Below, one piece after another: positions 36,586 through 49,200 of a DNA stretch of 64,000 nt. Under the pieces are notes generated by a model. The model saw only the letters and a program-made list of their open reading frames with translations. It was not told the DNA's origin and did not search any database. The first letter of the stretch is position 1, and each line of letters opens with the position of its first letter. Origin of the DNA: Halomonas piscis. GTDB taxonomy: Bacteria > Pseudomonadota > Gammaproteobacteria > Pseudomonadales > Halomonadaceae. The position numbers and the translations under genes are program-made. The stretch covers positions 1,426,001 to 1,490,000 of the forward strand of contig NZ_CP119391.1 in NCBI RefSeq assembly GCF_031886125.1, given 5' to 3'.

Positions 36586-37668
36586 ATGGCGGAACAGCAG
36601 ATCAAGGTTGCGGTGCTGGGGGGCGGCAGTTTCGGCACTGCGCTGTCAAGCATCGCGGCGGACAACGGCGCCCAGGTGCGCCAGTGGATGCGCGACGCCG
36701 CGCTGGTCGAGCAGATCAACCGCGAGCACCGCAACGGGCGCTACCTGCCCGACTACGCCATGAACGAGGCGGTACACGCCTCCACCGACATGCAGGCAGT
36801 GCTCGAGGGCGCCGAGCTGGTACTGATCGCCATCCCCTCCAAGGCGTTTCGCCAGGTGGTGCAAAGCGCTCGCCAGTGGCTGCGCCCGGAGCAGATCCTG
36901 GTGAGTACTACCAAGGGCATCGAGTCCGACAGTTTCATGCTCATGAGCCAGGTGCTGGAGCAGGAGACCGGCTTTGCCCACATCGGCGTGATTGCCGGGC
37001 CCAACCTGGCCTCGGAGATCGCCGACAAGCAGCTCACCGCCACGGTGGTGGCGAGCGCCGACGCCCAGACGCGTACCCGGGTGCAGCAGGTACTAAGCTG
37101 CGGGTATTTTCGCGTCTACGCCAGCAGCGACCGCCACGGCGTGGAGCTGGGCGGGGCGCTGAAGAATATCTACGCCATTGCCGCGGGCATGGCCGCGGCG
37201 CTGGGCATGGGCGAAAACACCCGCAGCATGCTGATGACCCGGGCGCTTGCCGAAATGAGCCGCTTTGCCGTGGCCCAGGGCGCCAACCCCATGACGTTTC
37301 TGGGGCTTGCCGGCGTCGGCGACCTGATCGTGACCTGCTCGTCGAGCCTGTCGCGCAACTACCGGGTGGGCTACGCCATGGGCGAAGGGCGCACCCTGGA
37401 GCAGGCGGTGGAGGCCCTGGGTCAGGTCGCCGAAGGGGTCAACACCGTAAAGCTGGTGTGCGCCAAGGCCGCCGAAATCGGCGTCTACATGCCGCTGGCC
37501 GAAGGGCTCGAGCGCGTGCTCTTCCAGGGCGTACCGGCCAAGCAGATGGCCAGCGGCCTGATGACCGGCGAGCAGAGTAGCGATGTGGAATTTGTGCTGC
37601 CCCGGGCCGAGGTGCAAAAGGCCCACCGAACAACCCCGGACAGCCAGACAACAGGAGACCCGCAATGA
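36586..37668 (+). CDS. gpsA: Glycerol-3-phosphate dehydrogenase [NAD(P)+]
   Basis: This protein of about 360 residues reduces dihydroxyacetone phosphate to glycerol-3-phosphate for phospholipid synthesis. The Rossmann motif is [11 protein letters not shown] at the N-terminus; STTKGIE and the catalytic Lys region [13 protein letters not shown] are present. The ATG at 36586 ([11 protein letters not shown]) is preferred, with AGGA upstream. The C-terminal 25 residues are polar and extend past the usual end. It overlaps sixA by 4 nt (ATGA). Confidence 0.95.
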   Translation: MAEQQIKVAVLGGGSFGTALSSIAADNGAQVRQWMRDAALVEQINREHRNGRYLPDYAMNEAVHASTDMQAVLEGAELVLIAIPSKAFRQVVQSARQWLRPEQILVSTTKGIESDSFMLMSQVLEQETGFAHIGVIAGPNLASEIADKQLTATVVASADAQTRTRVQQVLSCGYFRVYASSDRHGVELGGALKNIYAIAAGMAAALGMGENTRSMLMTRALAEMSRFAVAQGANPMTFLGLAGVGDLIVTCSSSLSRNYRVGYAMGEGRTLEQAVEALGQVAEGVNTVKLVCAKAAEIGVYMPLAEGLERVLFQGVPAKQMASGLMTGEQSSDVEFVLPRAEVQKAHRTTPDSQTTGDPQ

Positions 37669-38129
37669 GTTATCTCTGGATCATGCGCCACGGCGAGGCC
37701 GCTGACGGCTCGCCGGACAGCGCCCGGCCGCTGACCGCCGACGGCGAACAGCAGGCAAGCCTCATGGCGAACCGGCTGGCCGAGCGCTGCCGAGCGGACG
37801 ACGCGGCGGTCACGCGGATCGTGACCAGCCCGTATCTTCGCGCCCGGCAAACCGCGGCGATCATGGGTGAAGCCCTGGGCGTGGCCGTGGAAACGCTGTC
37901 CGGAATTACCCCCGAGGACTCCCCCCAGGCGTTTTGCGACTGGCTGGTCAACCAGTCGGGCAATCTGCTCATGGTCAGCCACATGCCGCTGGTTGGCGCC
38001 CTCGCCGGGCTTTTGGTCGAAGGCCGCGAAGATCAGGGCCGGGCGTTTCCCACCGCGGGCATTGCCGAGCTCGACGCCGACGTCTGGGCCGCCGGCTGCG
38101 CTCGGCTGGTAAGCTTTACCGCGCCCTGA
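37665..38129 (+). CDS. sixA: Phosphohistidine phosphatase SixA
   Basis: This 154-residue histidine phosphatase has the RHG motif MRHGEA with catalytic His9, and a second conserved His in MVSHMPL. In E. coli SixA removes phosphate from NPr of the nitrogen PTS, whose components are encoded in this window at 53-55 kb. It is translationally coupled to gpsA. Its end lies 3 bp from the convergent gatB end. Confidence 0.9.
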   Translation: MSYLWIMRHGEAADGSPDSARPLTADGEQQASLMANRLAERCRADDAAVTRIVTSPYLRARQTAAIMGEALGVAVETLSGITPEDSPQAFCDWLVNQSGNLLMVSHMPLVGALAGLLVEGREDQGRAFPTAGIAELDADVWAAGCARLVSFTAP

Positions 38130-38132
38130 GGC

Positions 38133-39602
38133 TTATACCAGCGCGTCGAGTTTTTCCTTGAGGCGCTGGTTGACCTGCTGGGGGTTGGCCGTGCCGCGGG
38201 AGGCCTTCATCACCTGGCCGACAAAGTAGCCGATCATCTTGCCGCGCTTGTCGGGTTCGGCCTCGACGTACTGGGCCACCTGTTTGGGGCTCTGGGCAAT
38301 GACGTCGTCGATCATGGCGTCGATGGCGCCGGTGTCGGTGACCTGCTTGAGGCCCTTGGCCTCGATGATCTCATCGGCGCTTTCGCCCTGGCCGTCCCAC
38401 AGCGCCTGAAACACCTGCTTGGCCGCCTTGCCGCTGATGGTGTCGTCCTGGACCCGGCCGATCAGCTCGCCGAGCTGGCGGGCGGTTATCGGGCTCTCGG
38501 TCACCTCCAGGTGCTCGCGCTTGAGCGCCGCGGAAAGCTCGCCCTGGACCCAGTTGGCCGCCTGCTTGGCGTCACCGCAGACGCGCATGGCTTCTTCAAA
38601 GTAGTCGGCCATGTCGCGGCTGGCGGCGATCACCGAGGCGTCGTAGGCGGAAAGCCCAAGCTCGTCCTCAAAGCGCGCGCGCTTGGCTTCGGGCAGCTCC
38701 GGCAGGGCGTCGCGCAGGTGGTCGATATAGGCCTGGTCGAGCACCACGGGCAACAGATCCGGGCAGGGGAAGTAGCGGTAGTCGTTGGCTTCCTCCTTGG
38801 TGCGCATGCTGCGGGTTTCGTCGCTCTCCGGATCGTACAGGCGGGTTTCCTGAACCACCTCGCCGCCGTCCTCGATGAGCTCGATCTGGCGCTCTACCTC
38901 GAAGGCGATGGCGTGCTCGACGAAGCGGAAGGAGTTGACGTTCTTGATTTCCGTCCGGGTACCAAGCGCATCCTGGCCCCTGGGACGCACCGAGACGTTG
39001 ACGTCGCAGCGCATGGAGCCTTCGGCCATGTTGCCGTCGGAAATGCCCAGGTAGGTGACGATGGAATGGATCGCCCGCAGGTAGGCGGAGGCCTCTTTGG
39101 CCGAGCGCATGTCGGGCTCGGAGACGATTTCCAGCAGCGGCGTGCCGGCGCGGTTCAAGTCGATGCCGGTCATTTCCCGGCCGGTGGCGTCGGTAAAGCT
39201 CTCGTGGAGCGACTTGCCGGCGTCTTCTTCCAGGTGCGCATGGTGAATGCGGACGCGCTTGGTGACGTCGTCGTCCAGGCGAATAAGCAGCTCCCCCGGG
39301 CCGACGATGGGATGATACATCTGGCTGGTCTGGTAGCCCTTGGGCAGGTCGGCGTAGAAGTAGTTCTTGCGGTCAAACACGGACGTTTCGGCGATCTCGG
39401 CGTTGACGCCAAGGCCGAACTGCACGGCCATGGCCACCGCCTGCTCGTTGAGCACCGGCAGGGTGCCGGGCATCCCCAGGTCCACGGCGCAGGCCTGGGT
39501 GTTGGGCTCGGCGCCGAAAGCGGTGGAGGCGCCGGAGAAAATCTTCGAGCGCGTGGCGAGCTGGACGTGGACCTCGAGCCCAATCACGGTTTCCCATTGC
39601 AT
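38133..39602 (-). CDS. gatB: Aspartyl/glutamyl-tRNA amidotransferase subunit B
   Basis: This 489-residue subunit activates and binds misacylated Glu-tRNA(Gln) or Asp-tRNA(Asn) in the GatCAB complex. It starts with [13 protein letters not shown], has [13 protein letters not shown], and [13 protein letters not shown] in the kinase-like cradle, and ends with a GatB/YqeY helical tail (DLV-type ending, [11 protein letters not shown]). Its first base coincides with the last base of gatA, so the two are coupled. Confidence 0.97.
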   Translation of the reverse strand: MQWETVIGLEVHVQLATRSKIFSGASTAFGAEPNTQACAVDLGMPGTLPVLNEQAVAMAVQFGLGVNAEIAETSVFDRKNYFYADLPKGYQTSQMYHPIVGPGELLIRLDDDVTKRVRIHHAHLEEDAGKSLHESFTDATGREMTGIDLNRAGTPLLEIVSEPDMRSAKEASAYLRAIHSIVTYLGISDGNMAEGSMRCDVNVSVRPRGQDALGTRTEIKNVNSFRFVEHAIAFEVERQIELIEDGGEVVQETRLYDPESDETRSMRTKEEANDYRYFPCPDLLPVVLDQAYIDHLRDALPELPEAKRARFEDELGLSAYDASVIAASRDMADYFEEAMRVCGDAKQAANWVQGELSAALKREHLEVTESPITARQLGELIGRVQDDTISGKAAKQVFQALWDGQGESADEIIEAKGLKQVTDTGAIDAMIDDVIAQSPKQVAQYVEAEPDKRGKMIGYFVGQVMKASRGTANPQQVNQRLKEKLDALV

Positions 39603-41086
39603 CAGGCGATCTCCTTGGCGAAAGCGGGACGTTGTTGGTGCCAGTCGGTGGTCTGCTGGAAGCGGTGGGCGACGTTCAGCAGCCGGGCCTCGGCGAAGTG
39701 CGAGCCGAGAATCTGCAGCCCCACCGGGCGGCCATCGACCATGCCGGCAGGCACGCTGATGCCGGGGATGCCGGCAAGATTCACGGCGATGGTGTAGATG
39801 TCCTGCAGGTACATTGACACCGGGTCTTTCTGGGCGCCGAGATCGAATGCCGGGGTGGGCGAGGTCGGCCCCATGAGCACGTCGACCTGGTCAAAGGCGT
39901 CGAGAAAATCCTGGCGAATCAGCCGGCGTACCTTTTGCGCCTTGGTGTAGTAGGCGTCGAAGAATCCCTCGGACAGCGTGTGCGTGCCGATGAGAATCCG
40001 CCGCTTGACCTCTTCGCCGAAGCCTTCGGCCCGGGAGCGCTGATAGAGATCGATCAGGTCTTCGGGATGCTCGCAGCGGTGGCCGAAGCGCACGCCGTCA
40101 AACCGTGCCAGGTTCGACGAGGCTTCCGCCGGGGCTATGACGTAGTAGGCCGAGGTGGCGTAGCGGGTGTGGGGCAGGCTGACATCGCGCACCGTCGCCC
40201 CCAGCGACTCGTACACCTTGACCGCCTCGCGCACCGCGCTTGCCACCGCCGGGTCCAGGCCGTCGCCGAAGTATTCCCGGGGCAGGCCGATCTTGAGCCC
40301 GGCAAGGGGGGCGTCGAGCTCGGCGGCGTAGTCGGGCACGCCGCGTGTGGCGCTGGTGGAGTCGCGCAGGTCGTGGCCGGCGATGGCGCCGAGAAGGTGG
40401 GCGCAGTCTTCGGCGGTGCGGGCCATGGGCCCGGCCTGATCCAGGCTCGAGGCGTAGGCGATGATGCCGTAGCGCGAGACGCGCCCGTAGGTAGGCTTGA
40501 GCCCGGTAACACCGCAGAAGGCCGCGGGCTGGCGGATGGAGCCGCCGGTGTCGCTGCCCATGGAGGCCGGTGTCAGGCCCGCGGCGACGGCGGCGGCGCT
40601 GCCGCCGGAGCTGCCGCCGGGCACGGCGGCGGAGTCCCAGGGGTTTTTTACCGCGCCGTAGTAGCTCGTCTCGTTGGACGAGCCCATGGCAAACTCGTCC
40701 ATGTTGGTCTTGCCAAGGCTTATGCAGCCGGCGGCGGCGAGCTTGTCCACCACCGTGGCATTGTAGGGCGCGATGAAGTTGTCCAGCATTTTCGAGCCGC
40801 AGGTGGTCTTGACCCCCTGAGTGCAGAAAATGTCCTTGAGCGATATCGGCACGCCGGTGAGGAAGCCGGCGCAGCCGTCGGCCCGGGCCTGATCAGCGTC
40901 GTCGGCGGCGGCCAGCGCCTGCTCGGCGGTGACGCTGATAAAGCTGTTGAGCGTCGGCTCGGCGCGCTCGATGCGTTTCAGATAGTCGGTGGTCAGCTCG
41001 CGGCTGGAGGCGTCGCCGTTTTGCAGCGCGGCGGCAAGCGAGGTGACGGTGTGGTCAAAAGTGGCGTCAGCAGTGTGGTCAGACAT
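39602..41086 (-). CDS. gatA: Glutamyl-tRNA(Gln) amidotransferase subunit A
   Basis: This 494-residue amidase-signature enzyme releases ammonia from glutamine for GatB. The Ser-Ser-Lys triad is in [14 protein letters not shown] (Lys) and in [14 protein letters not shown] with [10 protein letters not shown] (the two Ser). It lies between gatC and gatB; 113 bp separate it from gatC. Confidence 0.97.
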   Translation of the reverse strand: MSDHTADATFDHTVTSLAAALQNGDASSRELTTDYLKRIERAEPTLNSFISVTAEQALAAADDADQARADGCAGFLTGVPISLKDIFCTQGVKTTCGSKMLDNFIAPYNATVVDKLAAAGCISLGKTNMDEFAMGSSNETSYYGAVKNPWDSAAVPGGSSGGSAAAVAAGLTPASMGSDTGGSIRQPAAFCGVTGLKPTYGRVSRYGIIAYASSLDQAGPMARTAEDCAHLLGAIAGHDLRDSTSATRGVPDYAAELDAPLAGLKIGLPREYFGDGLDPAVASAVREAVKVYESLGATVRDVSLPHTRYATSAYYVIAPAEASSNLARFDGVRFGHRCEHPEDLIDLYQRSRAEGFGEEVKRRILIGTHTLSEGFFDAYYTKAQKVRRLIRQDFLDAFDQVDVLMGPTSPTPAFDLGAQKDPVSMYLQDIYTIAVNLAGIPGISVPAGMVDGRPVGLQILGSHFAEARLLNVAHRFQQTTDWHQQRPAFAKEIA

Positions 41087-41199
41087 GGCCCACAGGCTCC
41101 GTTGAGTAAAAGGTAACGGGTAAAGAGGGTACCGGTAGCGGGGTGCCGAGTAACAAGCTTGGGGAGCGGCGCCGGCCGGCGTCGCGACAAGGGCGAGGG

Positions 41200-41493
41200 C
41201 TATTCCACCACTCGGGGGACCAGATAAAGGCCGTCTTCGGTCGCCGGGGCCAGGCGCTGAAAGCGTTCGCGCTCGTTGCCTTCGGTGACGCCGTCGGCGC
41301 GCAGGCGCTGGGTGGCATCGAGGGGGTGCATCAGCGGAGCGACGTCGTCGGTCTCGACGCTTTGCAGCTGGTCGACCATCTCCAGTATCCGATTCAGGTC
41401 GTCAACAAAGCTCAGCGCCTGAGCGTCGCTTAGGTCGAGCCGGGCCAGCTGGGCCGCCCGGCGCACATGGGTCTGTTCGAGCGCCATGATCAA
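41200..41493 (-). CDS. gatC: Glutamyl-tRNA(Gln) amidotransferase subunit C
   Basis: This 97-residue small subunit wraps around and stabilises the GatA-GatB interface. [24 protein letters not shown] and [13 protein letters not shown] are family features. It is the first gene of gatCAB and is divergent from mreB, with 167 bp between, which must hold both promoters. Confidence 0.93.
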   Translation of the reverse strand: MIMALEQTHVRRAAQLARLDLSDAQALSFVDDLNRILEMVDQLQSVETDDVAPLMHPLDATQRLRADGVTEGNERERFQRLAPATEDGLYLVPRVVE

Positions 41494-41648
41494 GTGTCCT
41501 CATCAACAGGGTGAAACAGGGTAGCCGAAGTGGCGCCGAAGGTAGCATATCCTGACGCTGGCGGGCAGTGGTGATGCGCTGCGCTGTTGCCGCGGTGGGG
41601 ATGCGGTGATACCGTTTGCCCCCGCACAGGGTTCCCGGCCAGCACTAG

Positions 41649-42698
<1,050 letters not shown>

Positions 42699-42728
42699 CC
42701 GCGCCGTCGGCTGTGCGGAGGGCTGCTT

Positions 42729-43664
42729 ATTAAACCGCTGTTTACCCCTGGGTATCTGCCCGGCTATCGGCTGTTTTTTTGCGTACTGGCGGCAGGCGCG
42801 CTGATGTTTGCCGACCAGAACTTCACGCGCATGGAAACCCTGCGCGCCCAGCTTACCACCGTGGTGGCGCCCGTTCAGTGGGTAGTAAGCCTGCCCAGCG
42901 ACCTGCTGAGCTGGGGGACGGTAGCGTTTAGCGAACAGCAGGCGCTGGTGGACGAAAATCGCCGGCTGCGCGAAAAAATGCTCACCCTGTCCCACCGCGC
43001 CCAGCGCATGGACAGCCTCCAGGCGGAAAACGCCGAGCTGCGCGATATTCTCGAGGCGGCGCAAAAGCGCGACATTGGCTACATCACCGCCGAGCTCATT
43101 TCCCTGGACAACGATCCCTACAGCCACCGCATGGTGATCGACCGCGGGCGGCGTAACGGTGCCTACGTGGGCCAGCCGGTGATCGATGCGTTCGGTCTGG
43201 TAGGCCAGGTGACGTCGGTGTCGGCGTATTCCAGCCGGGTCATCCTGCTGGTCGACGCCAGCCATGCGCTGCCGGTGCAGGTGACTCGCAACGGCCTGCG
43301 CTTTATCGTTCAGGGTACCGGGCGCTATGGCGCGGTCAAGGTGCTGCACGTGCCCGATACGGCCGATATTCGCGAAGGCGATCTGCTGACCACGTCAGGC
43401 CTGGCCGGCCGTTTTCCCGGTGGCTATCCGGTAGCGCGGGTGACCGAGGTCTACCATGACCCCGGCCGGCCGTTTGCCCGGGTGACGGCAAAACCGCTTG
43501 CGCAGCTTGAGCGTTCGCGTCACTTTCTGATGCTGTTTCCGCCGCCGAAGCGCGAGGCGCAAACGCCCTGGGGAGACAGCCTGGCGATCACCGACGTGGC
43601 CTTTGGCAGCGCCCAACGGGTAGCGGCCGCGCTGCGGGCCGAGGATGCCCCGAGGAGTCCCTGA
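42729..43664 (+). CDS. mreC: Rod-shape-determining protein MreC, apparent ATT start
   Basis: This protein of about 311 residues links MreB to periplasmic wall synthases. An N-terminal transmembrane helix (about 13-33) is followed by a coiled coil (about 70-100) and the beta-rich MreC domain. No ATG, GTG or TTG occurs in frame between the mreB stop (42698) and the ATG at 42804, which lies within the membrane helix. The ATT at 42729 follows GGAGG with good spacing and starts IKPLFTPG, which lines up with MKPIFSRG of E. coli MreC. A CTG at 42723 is the alternative but lies too close to the ribosome-binding site. The TGA stop overlaps the mreD ATG. Confidence 0.85.
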   Translation: MKPLFTPGYLPGYRLFFCVLAAGALMFADQNFTRMETLRAQLTTVVAPVQWVVSLPSDLLSWGTVAFSEQQALVDENRRLREKMLTLSHRAQRMDSLQAENAELRDILEAAQKRDIGYITAELISLDNDPYSHRMVIDRGRRNGAYVGQPVIDAFGLVGQVTSVSAYSSRVILLVDASHALPVQVTRNGLRFIVQGTGRYGAVKVLHVPDTADIREGDLLTTSGLAGRFPGGYPVARVTEVYHDPGRPFARVTAKPLAQLERSRHFLMLFPPPKREAQTPWGDSLAITDVAFGSAQRVAAALRAEDAPRSP

Positions 43665-44152
43665 TGGCGCGAGTTTCCGGCATATCGCTTCCTGCAGTCT
43701 GGCTGGCTTTGCTGCTGGCGCTGTGCCTGCAGGTGATGCCGCTGGCGGAAGGCTGGCAGATGTACCGCCCGGACTGGCTGGGCCTGATGCTGATTTACGG
43801 CTGCATGCGCGCCCCCGAGCGCGTGGGCGTGCTCCACGGCTTTGTGCTGGGCCTGCTGCTGGACCTGATTCAGGGGCACGTGCTTGGGCAGAGCGCGCTG
43901 GTGCTGTCGCTGCTGGGATTTTTGTGCGCACTGGTCTACCCGCGTTTTCGCCGCTATTCGCTTTTGCAGCAGGCGGTACTGGTGCTGGTGCTGCTGGGGA
44001 TTGTGCAGCTGCTGGAGCAGTGGGTGAGAACCCTGTGGGGCGACTCTGCCATCCACCTGGCCTTTTTGCTGCCGGCGGTCACCAGCGCCCTGCTGTGGCC
44101 CTGGCTTGCCACTCTGCTGCGCGTCCTGGAAGGCCGCCGGGGGAGTCAATGA
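43664..44152 (+). CDS. mreD: Rod-shape-determining protein MreD
   Basis: This 162-residue inner-membrane protein has about five hydrophobic helices and the MreD feature [15 protein letters not shown] followed by [14 protein letters not shown]. It is part of the elongasome with MreB, MreC, RodA and PBP2. It overlaps mreC by one base and maf by 4 nt, so translation of the three is coupled. Confidence 0.93.
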   Translation: MARVSGISLPAVWLALLLALCLQVMPLAEGWQMYRPDWLGLMLIYGCMRAPERVGVLHGFVLGLLLDLIQGHVLGQSALVLSLLGFLCALVYPRFRRYSLLQQAVLVLVLLGIVQLLEQWVRTLWGDSAIHLAFLLPAVTSALLWPWLATLLRVLEGRRGSQ

Positions 44153-44736
44153 GCCACGCCGCCCTGTGCCTGGCCTCGGCGTCCCCACGCCGCCGGGAGC
44201 TTTTGGCCACCCTGGGCGTGCCGGTGCGAGTGCAGCCCTGCGAGGTTGACGAAACGCCGCGGACGGGCGAGCCGCCGGACGCCTACGTGCGCCGCCTGGC
44301 CCGGGCCAAGGCCCAAGCGGCGGCGAAGTTGAGTATACTGCCTACGCTGGGGGCTGACACCGCCGTGGTGCTTGACGGCCATATTCTGGGCAAACCCCGG
44401 GATGCCGATCACGCCGCCGACATGCTGGCGGCGCTTTCAGGCCGCGAGCACCGGGCGCTCACCGCCGTGGCCGTGGAGGGACCGGCAGGCATGCTGAGCG
44501 CCTGCGTCACGACGCGGGTGAGAATGCGCGATATGTCGCCGGCGGAAATAAGCGCTTACTGGCACACCGGCGAGCCCGCCGGCAAGGCCGGCGGCTACGC
44601 CATCCAGGGCTTTGCCGGTGCCTTTGTCAGCGAGATTCACGGCAGCTACTCGGCGGTGGTGGGGCTGCCGCTATACGAAACGGCGGCAATGCTGCGCCGC
44701 CAGGGCGTGGCCCTCTGGCACGGCGCTTTGCCTTAA
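44149..44736 (+). CDS. maf: Maf-family nucleoside triphosphate pyrophosphatase
   Basis: This 195-residue protein opens with the Maf signature [12 protein letters not shown] and has [17 protein letters not shown] with the catalytic Asp, and [15 protein letters not shown]. This pattern fits the YhdE type, a dTTP/UTP pyrophosphatase that also acts on modified nucleotides. It sits between mreD (4-nt overlap) and rng, its common place. Confidence 0.93.
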   Translation: MSHAALCLASASPRRRELLATLGVPVRVQPCEVDETPRTGEPPDAYVRRLARAKAQAAAKLSILPTLGADTAVVLDGHILGKPRDADHAADMLAALSGREHRALTAVAVEGPAGMLSACVTTRVRMRDMSPAEISAYWHTGEPAGKAGGYAIQGFAGAFVSEIHGSYSAVVGLPLYETAAMLRRQGVALWHGALP

Positions 44737-44785
44737 CTTTGAACGTGATCCCCGGGGTTGCGGCGATGACATCGAGGAAGGCTGC

Positions 44786-46249
44786 ATGAGTGGTGAAGTT
44801 CTCATCAATTTGACGCCCATGGAGACCCGCGTGGCGCTGGTGGAAAACGGCGTGCTTCAGGAGGCGCTGATCGAACGCTCGTGTCGACGAGGGATCGTGG
44901 GCAATATCTACAAGGGCCGGGTAGTGCGCGTGCTGCCCGGCATGCAGGCGGCCTTTGTCGACATCGGCCTTGAGCGCGCGGCGTTCATCCATGCCCACGA
45001 GGTCATGCCCGCGGGCACGCCCGCTGACGCGCAGCTGTCCATTGGCCAGCTGCTTCACGAGGGCCAGGCGCTGGTGGTGCAGGTCACCAAGGACCCCATC
45101 GGCACCAAGGGCGCGCGGCTGACCACCCATCTGTCGATTCCCTCGCGCTACCTGGTCTACATGCCGGATTCGCCGCACCACGGCGTTTCCCAGCGCATCG
45201 AGGACGAGGGCGAGCGCGAGCGGCTGCGCCAGCTGCTGGAGCGCACCGTGGCCGGCCAGCCGCTGGAAGCCGGCGGCGGCTTTATCGTGCGCACCGCCGC
45301 GGAAAGCGTCGGCGAGGAGGAGCTGGCAAGCGATATCCATTTTCTGCTGCGGCTGTGGCAGAAGGTTGGCGAGCGCAAGATCACCGCCGCTCCGCCCACG
45401 GTAATCTACGACGATCTGCCGCTTTTCATCCGCACGCTGCGCGACGTCATGCGCGACGATATCGAGAAAGTGCGCATCGACTCCCGGGAAAACTTTACCC
45501 GTCTCACAGAGTTTGCCCGGGAGTTCATGCCCACGGCTATCGAACGCATCGAATACTACCCGGGCGAGCGGCCGCTTTTTGATCTTTACAGCGTCGAAGA
45601 CGAGATTCAGAAAGCACTCAGCCGCCGGGTGCAGCTCAAGTCCGGCGGCTATCTGGTCATCGACCCCACCGAGGCGATGACCACCATCGACGTCAACACC
45701 GGCGGCTTTGTCGGCCATCGCAACCTCGAGGAAACCATCTTCAAGACCAACCTCGAGGCGGCGACCTCCATAGCCCGTCAGCTCAGACTGCGCAACCTGG
45801 GCGGCATCATCATCATCGACTTCATCGACATGGAAGACGCCGAGCACCAGCGCCAAGTGCTGCGCCTGCTGGAAAAAGCCCTGGAACGCGACCATGCCAA
45901 GACCAAGTGTACCGGGGTGACCGAGCTCGGCTTGGTGCAGGTAACGCGCAAGCGTACCCGGGAAAGCCTGGCGCAGACGCTGTGCGAAGCCTGCCCCACC
46001 TGCGAAGGCCGGGGCATGCTCAAGACGCCGGAAACGGTGTGCTACGAGATTTTTCGCGAAATTCTCCGCGAAGAGCGGGCGTACAACGCCGAAACCTACA
46101 TGGTGCTGGCCGCCCAGTCGGTGGTCGACCGGCTGCTGGACGAGGAGTCCACCTCGGTGGCCGACCTGGAAGCCTTTATCGACAAGCCTATCCGCTTTCA
46201 GGTCGAGCAGCACTATTCACAAGAGCAGTACGACATCGTGCTGATGTAG
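44786..46249 (+). CDS. rng: Ribonuclease G
   Basis: This 487-residue endoribonuclease of the RNase E/G family matures the 5' end of 16S rRNA. It has the N-terminal S1 domain (GNIYKGRVVRVLPGMQAAFV), the catalytic DNase I-like domain with ATSIARQLRLRNLGGIIII and DFIDM carrying metal-binding Asp, and the zinc-link CPTCEGRG. It lacks the long C-terminal scaffold of RNase E. The ATG at 44786 (MSGEVLINLTPMET) has AGGAAGG upstream. Confidence 0.95.
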   Translation: MSGEVLINLTPMETRVALVENGVLQEALIERSCRRGIVGNIYKGRVVRVLPGMQAAFVDIGLERAAFIHAHEVMPAGTPADAQLSIGQLLHEGQALVVQVTKDPIGTKGARLTTHLSIPSRYLVYMPDSPHHGVSQRIEDEGERERLRQLLERTVAGQPLEAGGGFIVRTAAESVGEEELASDIHFLLRLWQKVGERKITAAPPTVIYDDLPLFIRTLRDVMRDDIEKVRIDSRENFTRLTEFAREFMPTAIERIEYYPGERPLFDLYSVEDEIQKALSRRVQLKSGGYLVIDPTEAMTTIDVNTGGFVGHRNLEETIFKTNLEAATSIARQLRLRNLGGIIIIDFIDMEDAEHQRQVLRLLEKALERDHAKTKCTGVTELGLVQVTRKRTRESLAQTLCEACPTCEGRGMLKTPETVCYEIFREILREERAYNAETYMVLAAQSVVDRLLDEESTSVADLEAFIDKPIRFQVEQHYSQEQYDIVLM

Positions 46250-46252
46250 CCC

Positions 46253-49200
46253 ATGACCCTGCCCACGCTGCGAAAAGGCTGCCTGCTGGTGCTGGCCTGG
46301 TGTCTGGGCACGCTGGCCGTGATGCTGCTGGTGCTGCGCCTGTTGGCAAGCCAGGCCGACGCGCTGACCCCGCACCTGGAAGCGTTTTTGCAGTCGCACC
46401 TCGGCGCGCCGGTGAGCATCGAGTCGCTGTCGCTTGGCGTGGAGCGCGACGGTCTGCGCCTGGATCTTCGCGGCGTAGAGTCCCGGCTGCCCGAGGGGCC
46501 GCTTTTCTCCCTGGGATCACTGCGCCTGCGGCTGGACGTCGGGCGCTCGCTCATGGCGCTGGCGCCGGTCTTTCGCCAGACGCGGATGGAAGGCTTTTCC
46601 CTGCACCTGTATCGCGGCGAAGGCGCCGGCTGGGGCTGGCCGGCGCCGGCGACGCTGCCGCTTTACTTCGCCCCGGATACCGAGGTTGACCTCGCCACCG
46701 TTGACGCCTGGACGCGGCTGGTGCTCCATCAGCGCCTGCAGATCACCGATACACGGCTGCTGATGCACGGCGATGACGGCAGCGCCACCGTGCATGCCCC
46801 CCGCCTGGCGCTGAGCGGCAGCGCCAGGCGAATCCGTATGGCCGGAGAGGTGGCGGTGGCCTCGTCGCTGCTGCCCGAGGCGCCGACCGACCTGCCCGCG
46901 GCGCGCCTCAGGGCCGACGTGCGCCCGGGTAGCGACGGGCTCAAGGACTACTCCGCGGCCCTGCAGCTCGATATGCAGCTGGAGCAGCTGTCGGCCCTGG
47001 CTGAGCTGGTGCGCCCGGACTTTGCGCCCCGGCTGGCGCTGTCCGGCGGCGAGTCAACGCTTTGGGGGCGCTGGCAGGCCGGCCGGCTGGAAGATGTGCG
47101 CCTGCAGTTCAATCTGCCCGAGCTTAAGCTCACCCAGGCGGACAAGCAGGTGGTGCTCAAGGGCCTGCAGGCGCTGGGCCAGTGGCGCCGGGTAGGCGAG
47201 GGTGGCGATGCCTGGCTGAGCGGCGACGTGGCTGACGCCGAGCGCGTGGCGACGTCCGGCAGCAAGGCGCCGACCCTGCCCCGCCACTGGCAGCTGACCC
47301 ATCGGCAAAGCGACTGGGAGCTGCGCACCAGCGCCTTCGAGCTGGACTCGCTGGCCGCCTGGAGCGACTACGTGGTGCTGCCCGAGTCGCTCAAGCGCCC
47401 GCTGGCCGCGCTGGCGCCCAAAGGCACGGTAAGCGGGCTCCAGGTAGGCCAGCAAGGCGGCGAGTGGCGGGTCGATGCAGCGCTCCACGATCTGATCGTG
47501 TCGCCCTGGGACGAGGCGCCCGGCGGCGGGCCGCTGGATGCCTGGGTCAGGGCTCGGGACCAGCGCGGTCGGGTGACGTTTGCCGGCGGCGACGATACCT
47601 CGCTGTATTTTCCCCAGGTGTTTGCCGACCCCATGGCGCTTGGCCACGCCAAGGGCGAGGTGCAGTGGGTACACGACGGTCCGAGTACGCGAATCAGCGG
47701 CCGCCAGCTGGAAGTCCTGTGGAACGGCGCCAGCGTGTCGGGAGAGTTCGGCTTGGCAAGCGGCGGCGAGCGCCAGCAGATGGGGCTGGATCTCGCCTTC
47801 ACTGACGTCGACGCGGTGAACACGCCGCTGATGTCGTGGCTGCCGGTGAAGGTGCTCGACGATGACCTCGCGGAGTGGCTGGCCGACGGCGTCAGCGGCC
47901 GGGTGAAACAGGGGACGCTGAAAATCACCGCGCCGCTTGGCGAGCGCACGAGTGCCGACAACATCGACACCACGCTGACGCTGGACATCAGCCGGGGAGC
48001 GCTGCCCATCGCCGAGGGCTGGCCGCATCTGAGCGGCGTCGAGGGGCGGATGCAGCTCGACCGCGGGCGCCTCGAGGCAAGCGTCGCCCAGGCGGAGAGC
48101 CACGGCGTGCGCGCGACGAACGGCGAGGTCGAGCTCGACGTGGCGAGCGGGGAGCTCGACATAACGGGCGACCTGGCGGCCGATGCGGACGCGCTCCGGG
48201 CCTTTTTTCTCGCCGCGCCGGCGCTTGAGGCCGCAAGCCTGCTGGAAGACGTTCGCGCCCGGGGCGAAGCCCGGGGCGAGCTGGAGGTCCGCCTCGGTCT
48301 TGACGACCCCGAGTCGCTGGCCCTGGACGTGCACGCCAGGCCGCGCTTCGAGCGGCTGGCCTATGCGCCTCTGGACACCGGTCTGAGCCAGCTGGAGGGC
48401 GATATCACCTGGCGCCAGCGCGGTCGCGAAGGCCACCTGCTGGGCGAGGCCCGGGCGGCGTTTCCGGGCGGCGATATCCGCGCGGATTTTACCCCGGATA
48501 ACGTTGCTCTGGACGGCCAGGCCAACGCCGCCGGGCTGCTGGGCATGGCGGGGATGGCGCCGGAGGCGGCAGCCAGGCTCGCAAGCGGCAGCGCGCGCTG
48601 GCAGGGGGCGATGAAGCTGGGCGAGGCGCCCTCGCTGCATCTGCAAAGCGGGCTTGAAGGCATCGGCATCAAGCTGCCCGAGCCTTTTGCCAAGGCGGCC
48701 AGTGCGCGCCTGCCGTGGACCCTGGATGCCGACCTTGTCGCCGGGCGCGTGGAAAGCCGGCTCGGCCGCATGGCCACGCTGCGCGCACGCGGGGTCGACG
48801 GCGAGCTTGCGGGCCGTCTCAACCTGGGTACCCGGGCGGCCCGGCTGCCTCGCTGGCCGTCGCAGAGCGGCTGGCGCATCGCTGCCGGGGCCCAGGAGGT
48901 AGAGCCTTTGGCGTGGCGCGATCTGGGCTCCGTGTTATCTTCCCGCGCCGCTGACGCCGGCGAGCGAGCCGGCAGCCCGACCGCCGGCGGGCCGCTGACG
49001 CTGTCGCTTGAGACCCCGTGCGTGAAATATAACGACGAGTGTCTGGGCAGCGTCACGGCCACCGGCCAGCGTCTTGCCGGCGGCGGCGTGGATCTGGCGC
49101 TGGACGGTAACGTGCTTTCCGGGAACCTGCGCTATCGCCCGAACGAGGCCGAGCCCATGGATATTACCGTGGCCCGGCTGATGGTCGATCGGCTGCTGGG

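Noticed and set aside
42804..43664. mreC starting at ATG 42804
   Set aside because: It would cut off the start of the membrane anchor and lies over 80 nt after the ribosome-binding site.
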